From contig NZ_CP011339.1 in the NCBI RefSeq assembly GCF_001264245.1, forward strand, positions 1,550,001 through 1,614,000: a stretch of 64,000 nucleotides of DNA. Direction: 5' to 3'. Shown here piece after piece: positions 8,085 through 15,323 of the stretch. Numbering within the stretch: the first letter of the stretch is position 1; each line of letters opens with the position of its first letter. The position numbers and the translations under genes were made by a program. The notes under the pieces are model-generated. The model was not told the DNA's origin, did no database searches, and worked only from the letters and a program-made list of their open reading frames with translations. The DNA is from Microcystis panniformis FACHB-1757. Lineage in GTDB: Bacteria > Cyanobacteriota > Cyanobacteriia > Cyanobacteriales > Microcystaceae.

Positions 8085-9825
8085 CTAATGTAAAACCTTA
8101 GACTCTAACTGCTGCTGTTGCCAGAGATTTTGATAGACTCCGGGGACTGTGATTAACTCCTCGTGGGTTCCTATCTGAACAATTTCTCCGCGATCCATGA
8201 CAAAAATGCGATCGGCAGTGGCAGCGGCCGATAATTGATGGGAGATAAAAATCACGGTTTTTTGGCTTTCTTGGGCGAGATTTTCCAAAATAGCCGTGGC
8301 TGTTTGATTATCGACGCTAGATAGGGCATCATCGAGGATTAAAATCGGTGCTTGGATGGCTAAAGCGCGCGCTAAAGAGGCCCGTTGACGTTGACCACCG
8401 GAAAGAGTAATCCCACGTTCTCCCACTAAAGTGCCGTATTTTTGCGGGAAATTCTCGATTTCTTCCTCAATTCTCGCTTGTTTGGCCGCCGATGCCACTG
8501 CTGGAAAATTCAGCAGCGGATTGCCATAACGGATATTATCTTCAATGGTGGTACTAAATAAAAAACTTTCTTGGGGAACATAAGCGATCGCTTTTCGCAG
8601 CTCTTCAAGGGCAATTTGAGTGACATCTTGATCATCAATAAACAACTGTCCCTCGGCAATATTCAAAAGACGGGGAATAGCGTTAGCAAGGGTAGATTTT
8701 CCCGACCTGATCGCACCGACGACCGCTACCGTTTCCCCCGGATTAATGGTAAAAGAAAGAGATTTTAAGGCTGGTTCCTTAGCATCAGGATAGAAAAAAG
8801 TCAAGGCTTTGGCGGTAATTTTTCCTTGAATATTTTTTAAGTGAATACAATCAGCATTGTCTTTAATTTTAGCCTCAGCTAATAGGATAGTTTCTAGGCG
8901 ATCAATACTCACTTCTCCCTGTTGGTAGGCAGTAATAGTGAAACCTAATAAAGCAGTGGGAAAAACTAATCTTTCGGCCAAAATTAACAGAGCAATAAAG
9001 TCTCCAATGGTGATATTACCCGCTATAATTTGTCTAGTACCGAGAGCAAGCAACGCCAATAAACTCACATAGGCTAAAGCTTCAATCAGGGGAAAAAGAA
9101 AATTACGAGTCTGGACTAAATCTAAATTAGCCTGTAATAATTCGCGATTTCTTTGTTTAAATGCTAGGCGCTCGTTAGCTTCTTGGGCATAGATTTTAAT
9201 CAGAGTAATACCACTCATATCCTCTTGAATTAAATCGCTCAGATGCGAGAGTTTTTCCTGTACTTTTTGCTGTTGCTGCTGCAGACGACCACTAAATAAC
9301 TGCACAGCAATTAACATCAAAGGATAGACAGAAATAGCGGCGATTGAAAGGGGAATATGAATCGCTAACATCACGGGCAAAGTTAACCCATAGGCAAAAA
9401 AAGTATTAGCCAAACTGAGCAAAGCAAAACCCACCAGACGACGCACATTATCCACATCGCTAGTGGCACGGTTGATTAAATCTCCTGAAGTTTGCCGAGA
9501 AAAATAGGCAGGTTCAAGGGTTAATAAATGCTGAAAGATTTTTTGTTTAATATCGAACTCTACCTGACGACCGATCCCGAATAATAATACTCTAGAACTC
9601 ATGCGGATAAACCACATAATCGAGGCTAAAGCGACAATTAAAATTAGATAATAAATGATTTTTGAAAGTCAAAGGATTTACTCAAATCATCGATGCTATC
9701 CCGGATTAAAAGCGGTATATAAACACCCAAAAGATTAACAATAAGCAGCGCAACTACCCCCCAGTTACTATTTGCCAATGGGGACGTAGATAATTTGCTA
9801 GTTTTTTAATGCGAGAATAAGCCAT
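8085..9825 (-). CDS. ABC transporter (membrane domain fused to ATPase), 5' frameshifts
   Basis: Half-transporter of the exporter type. The ATPase half has Walker A GAIRSGKST, Q-loop YVPQESFLFS, signature LSGGQRQRASLARAL, Walker B ILILDDALSSVD and the switch histidine FISHQLS. The membrane half has the usual six-helix pattern. The open frame begins only at Met 9617 (510 residues), but the normal N-terminus is visible upstream in other frames from ATG 9823-9825 (MAYSRIKKLANYLRPHWQIV, then VVALLIVNLLGVYIPLLIRD, then LILIVALASIMWF). The frames join if one base is added in the C6 run at 9757-9762 and one in the T5 run at 9659-9663, giving about 580 residues, the normal length. Substrate cannot be told. 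The start lies just before a heptamer repeat array. Confidence 0.85.
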
Positions 9826-9828
9826 ATT

Positions 9829-9938
9829 CAGTAATCAGTAATCAGTAATCAGTTATCAGTAATCAGTTATCAGTAATCAGTAATCAGTTATCAGTTATCA
9901 GTTATCAGTAATCAGTAATCAGTTATCAGTTATCAGTT
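9829..9938. repeat. Heptamer tandem repeat array (TTATCAG / TAATCAG)
   Basis: About fifteen tandem 7-bp units mixing CAGTAAT and CAGTTAT. Same family as the arrays at 17551-17629, 20049-20178, 47050-47073, 52593-52629 and 58740-58800. Such short tandemly repeated heptamers are well known in cyanobacterial intergenic DNA. They expand and contract, and here the array fills the promoter side of the ABC transporter gene. Confidence 0.85.
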
Positions 9939-9975
9939 AGAACAGGAAAAAGGGGGAATAGCCACCCAAGAATTT

Positions 9976-10284
9976 TTATTTTTTCTCCTTGTCCTGATTT
10001 AGCCTAGGTTTAAGATTAGAACCAGCCTTGGGCGGTTTACCGGGAGGCTTATCAATTTTAGCTTGATAGCCGTGCCGCCAGAAGTTAAGATAATCTGGGT
10101 CTGGATTGGCATTAATTAACCCTGCCACCTCTTCTCTGGCCATTTCGATGACTGTCGCCGTATCCTGTCCCCAAGTGTGTAAACTGGAGGGATTGCCCCA
10201 ATGATGTTGGAGAATAGTGGCAACCCGCTCGATTACTTGGGGATGAGTGGGGGTAGTGGCACTATAGTCAAGATAAATTTGCAT
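9976..10284 (-). pseudogene. Cysteine desulfurase (NifS/IscS) N-terminal fragment
   Basis: The first ~66 residues match the start of a class V aminotransferase/cysteine desulfurase: MQIYLDYSATTPTHPQVIER, then HHWGNPSSLHTWGQ. The next conserved motif (TSGGTEADN) appears only as LTSGGTA in a shifted frame around 10060-10085. The PLP lysine and catalytic cysteine are absent. The remaining 35 residues are a basic, proline-rich tail (KPPGKPPKAGSNLKPRLNQD) unlike the family. It is a truncated and frameshifted gene relic. A functional copy must lie elsewhere, since the activity is essential. Confidence 0.8.
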
Positions 10285-10351
10285 TATTTTACAATCTGAG
10301 AAATGAGAGTCAAGAAAGGCAGCTATTCTCAGTTTAGCCGTTTAAGAGATT

Positions 10352-10384
10352 AGAAAACGGGTTTCTTTAAGAAACCCGTTTTCT
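10352..10384. repeat. Palindromic AGAAAACGGGTTTC repeat
   Basis: AGAAAACGGGTTTC and GAAACCCGTTTTCT form a near-perfect stem; a second partial unit (AAGAAACCCGCTTTCTT) follows at 10385-10405. The same palindrome occurs at 40286-40318 and as tandem units at 11619-11885. It sits just after the stop of the Nif11-like gene, where it could also act as a transcription-ending hairpin. Confidence 0.75.
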
Positions 10385-10400
10385 AAGAAACCCGCTTTCT

Positions 10401-10712
10401 TTAAGAATTGAGTTTTCGGCAGATTTCACGAGCTAAGAAAGGCAATCGATAACAAACGTCCGGGTCGCTTTCGAACGCATATTGTTTAGTTAAAAGCATC
10501 ACATTTCTGAGAGATATATCAGGAAGTCTTCTACTTTCTTCGGAGTAGTATTCTGCCAGATCTTCAGAGGTAAAGCTGAAGCCTCTCTCAGAAGCCAGTA
10601 TGACAGTAAGATCCATTAAACTTTGGACATCTGTTGTTAGTTCTAGACTACCTTGAATTTCTAGATCACTCTTAGCAATTTCATTAAACTGTCTGACGGC
10701 TTCGATAGACAT
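10401..10712 (-). CDS. Nif11-like protein
   Basis: 103 residues with the Nif11 pattern: an N-terminal helix MSIEAVRQFNEIAKSDLEIQ, a central ASERGFSFTSEDLAEYY and an acidic overall charge. Nif11 domains are found in nitrogen-fixation-associated small proteins and as leader peptides of ribosomally made natural products in cyanobacteria. This one has no double-glycine cleavage site and no short core peptide after the domain. The C-terminal ~40 residues (LPDISLRNVMLLTKQYAFES...) are a different extension. A good ribosome site (AGGAG, 6-7 nt before the ATG) remains, but the IS30 remnant begins only 18 bp upstream, so the native promoter was probably replaced. No modification or export gene is adjacent. 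Confidence 0.7.
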   Translation of the reverse strand: MSIEAVRQFNEIAKSDLEIQGSLELTTDVQSLMDLTVILASERGFSFTSEDLAEYYSEESRRLPDISLRNVMLLTKQYAFESDPDVCYRLPFLAREICRKLNS

Positions 10713-10730
10713 AAGTTCTCCTGTGATGTA

Positions 10731-11270
10731 TTAAGATTGAGACCAAGAACAGCCGATGCAAGTCTGAATTGCATCACTATCTGATCTAGCTTGATAGAAT
10801 ACCTCATTGGGTGTCTGATAGTCAAGACATTTTCGAGGACGATTGTTAATTAAGTTTACGGCTCTTTCCACCTTTCCACCGGGAGCATCTCATTTATACA
10901 AGTGAGTAATTATACTTGTCCCTAAAACTGGTTTCTGGCAAGGCTTTTAAAATAGCTTGACATAAAACCTGATTTAGGGGTTACAAAGGTGAGATGCTCC
11001 CCTTTCCACCTCCTCTGGCTTAACGATTTTAAAATTTGTCCTCTTGGGGAAAAATTGTCTTAACAGTCCATTGGTATGCTCGTTTAATCCCCTCTCCCAC
11101 GAATGATAAGGAGTAGCAAAATAAAAATCTGCTCCTAGTTTCTCACTCAACTCTTGATGTCCACAAAATTCTTTAACCTTGTCACAAGTAAAGGTTTTTC
11201 TTTTGTCAGGTTGAATCTCTTGGAAAAGTTTTTCTGTGACTCTATTGATTTCTTAACACAAATCTAGCAA
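10731..11270 (-). pseudogene. IS30-family transposase, C-terminal remnant
   Basis: On the minus strand the segment 11270-11011 reads EINRVTEKLFQEIQPDKRKT, then VKEFCGHQELSEKLGADFYF, then ATPYHSWERGLNEHTNGLLR, the DDE core of an IS30 transposase. After a MITE insertion it resumes as LINNRPRKCLDYQTPNEVFY and ends at 10731. The N-terminal half is missing. The second catalytic region reads CDKVKEF where CDNGKEF is usual. It is truncated, mutated and interrupted, so inactive. It separates the Nif11-like gene from the DUF1778 antitoxin gene. Confidence 0.85.
10881..11001. mobile_element. MITE, GGGAGCATCTCA ends, copy 1 (121 bp)
   Basis: Inverted ends GGGAGCATCTCA (10881-10892) and TGAGATGCTCCC (10990-11001), flanked by the 9-bp duplication CTTTCCACC (10872-10880 and 11002-11010). 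It lies inside the IS30 transposase remnant, so it arrived after the IS30 element. The interior is AT-rich and non-coding. A longer relative lies at 21978-22159. Confidence 0.9.
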
Positions 11271-11582
11271 CTATTTATTCATCATTTGCTTATACCATTG
11301 AGCGTCTGCTTGAGCTTGCTCGGAGGGAGCGGGGGGATTTAACAGGGCCTCGACAAAAACGAATTGATCGCGTTCGGTTAATTCTACCAATTGGCTATCT
11401 TTGATCGTTTGCATAGCTGCCTCAGCCAAAACTGACACCATAAATTCAGTCAAGTTCTGTCCCCGTAAAAAGGCAGCCATCTCCATCAGTTGCTTTTGCT
11501 CTGCTGTTATGGAAGCCTCTAACCGCGCATTGTTGCCGATTTTAGTCCCTTGGGGTAAATCTTTATCTGGTTTCGTTCTCAT
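11271..11582 (-). CDS. DUF1778 (TacA-type) antitoxin without its toxin
   Basis: 103 residues. A ribbon-helix-helix-like start (ARLEASITAEQKQLMEMAAF) is followed by LRGQNLTEFMVSVLAEAA, and the C-terminal ELTERDQFVFVEALLNPPAP is typical of DUF1778, the antitoxin of acetyltransferase (GNAT) toxins. In normal pairs the GNAT toxin gene follows directly. Here the stop codon is abutted by the IS30 remnant (10731-11270) and no acetyltransferase is visible. The toxin was probably lost in or after the IS insertion. Confidence 0.8.
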   Translation of the reverse strand: MRTKPDKDLPQGTKIGNNARLEASITAEQKQLMEMAAFLRGQNLTEFMVSVLAEAAMQTIKDSQLVELTERDQFVFVEALLNPPAPSEQAQADAQWYKQMMNK

Positions 11583-11923
11583 GGCTTAGAAATTATCTAA
11601 TTTAAGCACATTATATTCTTAGAAAACGGGTTTCTGAGTTGATAAGAAAGCGGGTGGCTCTTCTAGGTTCTGTGTGATAAGTTTAACTTACATAGGATCG
11701 ATCTTTGTGTCCTCTGTGTCTGGAGTGGTTCCCTCCACTCCCTCGCCAGCAGGACTGTATCTCAGAATACATTTTACCCACCAAATCCAAAAGAGCCAGC
11801 GGGTTTCTGGGTTGTTGAGAAACCCGGTTTCTGGTTTGTTGATGAGAAACCCGCTTTCTGGGTTGATGAGAAACCCGCTTTCTGGCTTATACTAAGCGTC
11901 AGAGGGTTTACAGGGGTTAAGTT
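11583..11923. repeat. Intergenic with GAAACCCG(C/G)TTTCTGG repeat units
   Basis: Contains at least five units of the GAAACCCGCTTTCT family: 11619-11633, 11646-11653 (partial), and a tandem set at 11805-11885 in which a ~30-bp unit (GATGAGAAACCCGCTTTCT) repeats. No gene is seen. Short frames here are created by the repeat. The NACHT gene starts 40 bp after the array, so its promoter must lie within or next to it. Confidence 0.7.
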
Positions 11924-13999
11924 ATGACAGGAATTGAAACAACCATTGTAACGGCATTGACTAATAATTTTATTGGCCAAACGATTAAATCGGGGTGGGA
12001 GGGTATTAATAAAAATGAGTTATTGAATAAAGATGTCGGGCAGCTTATCAAAGAAGGAAAGTATCTTTTTTTGCGGGAATATACTCAACGTTACTGGGAT
12101 CGGCACGGCATGATTAAGGTTTTAAAAATGTCTAAGCCGATGGATTTGGAGTCAATTTATGTTAATGTCAAATGTTTAGGAAATTTAGTCAGGGATTATT
12201 ATGATGAAAATTTAGAAAATAAATACCGTGAGAGTAAGCAGCGACGGTTTAACTTTAGGGATGATGGTAAAAAAGATGGTTTACTTTTGGCTAATCAAGA
12301 ACAATATTTAATGGTACTTGGTGATCCTGGTATTGGTAAATCTACATTTTTGCGAAAAGTTGGGCTAGAAGCTCTCAAAGGAAAGCAAGGCAGTTATCAG
12401 CATCCTCTAACACCGGTTTTACTGGAGTTGAAAAACTTTAAAGAAAACGAGATTAATATTCAGGCATTAATTGAAGAGGAGTTTAAAATCTGTGGTTTTC
12501 CCAACGTGGAAAAAAATATTAGCAATAAACTAGAAAAAGGGGAATTACTAATTTTATTAGATGGTTTAGATGAAGTGCCAACAGCTAATGTTTATAATGT
12601 AATCGAGAAAATTCAAGATTTTGTAGATAGGCATCATAAAAATCGTTTTATTCTTTCCTGTCGTACTGCTGCTAGAACTCATCTTCAACGATTTACCGAT
12701 ATTGAAATTGTCGAATTTGATGATCAGCAAATTCAAAGTTTTATTGAACATTGGTTTAGTTCGGAATTAGATCGGAAAAATGAGACGGCTAAAAATTGTT
12801 GGGAACTGTTGCAAAAGGAGGAGTATAAAAGTGCAAAAGAGTTAGCCCATACACCGTTATTGTTGACTTTTTTGTGTTTGGTTTATGATGAAAATCAATC
12901 TTTTCCCACAAATCGCAGTCGCCTTTATCAAGATGCGTTAAGAATTTTATTGGAAAAATGGTCAGCCGAAAAACGTTTACCTAATCGCGGTTTAGTTTAT
13001 GAAAATCTCAGTATTGAGCAAGAAGAAATTTTGCTATCTGAAATTGCTTATCAGAATTTTGTAGCAGATAAACTTTTTTTAGAAAAACGAGAAGTTGTTA
13101 AGCAAATTAAAGATCACCTTAAACAAAACTTAAATGCTCCGCAACATTTAGACGGCGAAAAAGTATTAAAAACCATTGAAATTGAACAGGGAATTTTAGT
13201 AGAGCGGGCGAGAGATGTCTATTCTTTTTCTCATTTAACCCTTCAGGAATACCTCACGGCTCAGTATATTTATGATAATGATTTGATTGAAGAAGCAGTT
13301 AAGAATTATGTAACAGAAACTCGTTGGCAAGAGGTCTTTTTGTTAGTGGCAGGGTTGATGCGAGGGAAAGCCGATAAATTGTTATTAGCAATGGAGAAAG
13401 AAGCCCATAATTATCTTACAACGCCCCTCGGTCAAAAATTAGTGCCGATTTTGCAATGGGCAGATGAGATGACTAAAGATTCTGTTGATAGTCCGATTAA
13501 ACCTGTAGGAAGAAGAGCGATCGCCAATTATCTCGTCATCGCCAACGTCTTCGCCTACGGCATCGCCATCGCCTACGTCCCCGAGATCATCCACGTCATC
13601 GCCATCAACATCGCCACCGTCATCACCGAGATCCTCTTTACCCCCGACCTCATTGATGAGTTTGTCCTGTTAGTTAACTTATTGGCTCAGGATCGAATTG
13701 TTTCTAAGGTTAATTTTTACCAATTAAGCGCTGATTTAGAAGCTTTCAAACAAATTATTCCTGATGATAAAGCAACTAAAAAAGAACGTCGAGAATTTGC
13801 TGATCAATTCTTGAAAATGTGGAATACTGCTTTTAATTTAACGCCTGAATTACTGAATTTATCCATCCAAGAAATTCGCAAAATAGACAAGCATTATTTT
13901 TATATTAATCTCCTGGTTCTCTGCTGCCAAAAAGTGGCTGTTAATATTTCCCCTACCGTCTGGCAAGAAATCGAAGAACGAATGCTCCGCGTTCCTTAA
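11924..13999 (+). CDS. NACHT-domain NTPase (STAND family)
   Basis: 691 residues. The NACHT core has Walker A GDPGIGKST at 133-141, Walker B LLILLDGLDEVP at 208-219, a sensor-like FILSCRTAA near 240 and a TPLLLTFLCLVYDE helical segment. It ends with SFSHLTLQEYLTAQYI, a standard NACHT winged-helix/HETHS-like region. The N-terminal ~110 residues are helical, with no enzyme domain I can identify. The C-terminal third is helical and has no TPR, WD or LRR repeats. Residues ~528-565 are encoded by a GC-rich, repetitive ATCGCC segment unlike the AT-rich rest. Bacterial NACHT proteins include anti-phage proteins, so a defence role is possible but inferred. The gene sits among toxin-antitoxin and mobile-element debris. 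Confidence 0.88.
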   Translation: MTGIETTIVTALTNNFIGQTIKSGWEGINKNELLNKDVGQLIKEGKYLFLREYTQRYWDRHGMIKVLKMSKPMDLESIYVNVKCLGNLVRDYYDENLENKYRESKQRRFNFRDDGKKDGLLLANQEQYLMVLGDPGIGKSTFLRKVGLEALKGKQGSYQHPLTPVLLELKNFKENEINIQALIEEEFKICGFPNVEKNISNKLEKGELLILLDGLDEVPTANVYNVIEKIQDFVDRHHKNRFILSCRTAARTHLQRFTDIEIVEFDDQQIQSFIEHWFSSELDRKNETAKNCWELLQKEEYKSAKELAHTPLLLTFLCLVYDENQSFPTNRSRLYQDALRILLEKWSAEKRLPNRGLVYENLSIEQEEILLSEIAYQNFVADKLFLEKREVVKQIKDHLKQNLNAPQHLDGEKVLKTIEIEQGILVERARDVYSFSHLTLQEYLTAQYIYDNDLIEEAVKNYVTETRWQEVFLLVAGLMRGKADKLLLAMEKEAHNYLTTPLGQKLVPILQWADEMTKDSVDSPIKPVGRRAIANYLVIANVFAYGIAIAYVPEIIHVIAINIATVITEILFTPDLIDEFVLLVNLLAQDRIVSKVNFYQLSADLEAFKQIIPDDKATKKERREFADQFLKMWNTAFNLTPELLNLSIQEIRKIDKHYFYINLLVLCCQKVAVNISPTVWQEIEERMLRVP

Positions 14000-14110
14000 C
14001 TTCTACTTTTTTTCTCAAATTTTGCCTTTCCAATTGGATGAGATTAGCGAATATTAACACTATGAGGATTGGGAGCTTCAAAAACCTTGCATTACCATTT
14101 TTATAGAACA

Positions 14111-14326
14111 TAGGGTTTGCTGAAAAAGTACGGGCGAAGCATTCGGATAGAAAATCTACGGTTTCACCGATAAGTTATTGTCCGAATGCTTCGCCCCTAC
14201 AGGACGCGGAACCATGAAGACGCAAGGTTTTGAAGCACGATTCTCTCAGAATCTTGCACCTGTTTCGGGAGAAAAGCCACAAAACCTCTACCTTGCCTAC
14301 ATTTCACATTTATTCAGCAAACCCTA
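14111..14326. mobile_element. MITE with TAGGGTTTGCTGAA ends, copy A
   Basis: Exact 14-bp inverted ends TAGGGTTTGCTGAA (14111-14124) and TTCAGCAAACCCTA (14313-14326), with TA at each edge. Inside is a 15-bp stem GGGCGAAGCATTCGG/CCGAATGCTTCGCCC (14132-14146, 14182-14196) around a ~35-bp loop. Its right edge ends 1 bp before the stop codon of the RelE-type toxin gene. Copy B is at 15008-15225 in the same overall orientation, but its loop segment is reversed. Confidence 0.85.
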
Positions 14327-14327
14327 T

Positions 14328-14594
14328 TTATTGGCGGTAAGCTTGACTGCGATGTTCAATCAGCAAGACGATAACTTGAGACTGACTATCATCAACTGTA
14401 TAGATAACCCGATAGTCTCCAACGCGGAAGCGATACTTCCCAGCAAATTCTCCCTTTAATGCTTTAATTTGAGGGTGATTTTTCGGTGTTTCTTGAAGGA
14501 GTTTTAAACACTTAGCAATCTTCTTTTTTAAGATTGGATCCGCTTCAGAATAAACTTTATTTGCTTTAGCTGTCAAACGGACTTTATAAGTCAT
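14328..14594 (-). CDS. RelE/ParE-family toxin
   Basis: About 88 residues from MTYKVRLTAKANKVY. The RelE-fold pattern is visible: ILKKKIAKCLKLLQETPKNH, then IKALKGEFAGKYRFRVGDYR, VIYTVDDSQSQVIVLLIEHR. R-x-R-x-GDYR(V)IY is the characteristic core of this family of ribosome-dependent or gyrase-targeting toxins. I choose ATG 14594 because it begins one base after the antitoxin stop; an upstream start at 14612 would overlap the antitoxin gene. It is co-transcribed with the antitoxin upstream. The C-terminal stop lies right at the edge of MITE copy A. Confidence 0.85.
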   Translation of the reverse strand: MTYKVRLTAKANKVYSEADPILKKKIAKCLKLLQETPKNHPQIKALKGEFAGKYRFRVGDYRVIYTVDDSQSQVIVLLIEHRSQAYRQ

Positions 14595-14595
14595 C

Positions 14596-14877
14596 TCAGC
14601 TTTCCCAATCAATGAGGCAACCTGATTGTAAATCCATTTCAGCTTCTTTCAAATGTTCCATAATATTCGGGATTGCTCTAATTTCTTGCGTTGCCTTTTC
14701 ACTTTCTTTATCTGACAAATAAGCGGCAAATTCTAGAATCATCTTTAAATTTTCTACTGATAGGGTTTGTATATATTGTTGAATCTTTTGCTGCATTAAA
14801 TCGACCTGTACTAATGTTTCAGAATCTAAAAAATCTTCTGGAGTCGAGGGATTTACTTCAACGTCAGTTAGAGTCAT
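14596..14877 (-). CDS. Antitoxin partner of the RelE-type toxin
   Basis: 93 residues, acidic, with a central helical segment QQKIQQYIQTLSVENLKMIL, EFAAYLSDKESEKAT that resembles the DUF2281-like/short antitoxin proteins common in cyanobacteria. It precedes the RelE-type toxin gene with one base between stop and start, the usual antitoxin-first order. The DNA-binding part is not recognisable by eye. Both genes sit between two copies of the same MITE. Confidence 0.75.
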   Translation of the reverse strand: MTLTDVEVNPSTPEDFLDSETLVQVDLMQQKIQQYIQTLSVENLKMILEFAAYLSDKESEKATQEIRAIPNIMEHLKEAEMDLQSGCLIDWES

Positions 14878-15007
14878 ATTTAATCAAGTGCTTCTCTGAA
14901 GTTTATTATTTGTATCTTAGCGTGTATCCCGTCTCCCGACGACCGACGACCGACTCCTGACGAACGACTCCTGACCCCACAGTTAACTTTATTTTTGTCC
15001 AACTACT

Positions 15008-15225
15008 TAGGGTTGGCTGAAAAAGTACGGGCGAAGCATTCGGGCAATAACCTATCGGTGAAACCGTAGATTTTCTATCCGAATGCTTCGCCCCTACAGG
15101 ACGCGAGCGCCGCTCAAGATGCCAGGTTTTGAAGCAAGATTCTCTCAAAATCTTGCACCTGTTTCGCTCGTAAAGCCACAAAACCCTTACCTTGCCTACA
15201 TTTCACATTTATTCAGCAAGCCCTA
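15008..15225. mobile_element. MITE with TAGGGTTGGCTGAA ends, copy B
   Basis: Ends TAGGGTTGGCTGAA (15008-15021) and TTCAGCAAGCCCTA (15212-15225), one mismatch from perfect. TACTTA is present on both sides and could be a target duplication. The outer parts match copy A base by base in the same orientation. The loop between the GGGCGAAGCATTCGG stem arms is the reverse complement of that in copy A. The 14878-15007 stretch before it has only GACGACCGACTCCTGA-type repeats. Confidence 0.85.
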
Positions 15226-15323
15226 CTTAAGACTGCGAATGTATGAAAACGCATCAATTGGGCAAAAGCTCAACGATGCGTTTTTAAGCTCCAAAAACCG
15301 CTATATTTGTAACCCAAAACAAA

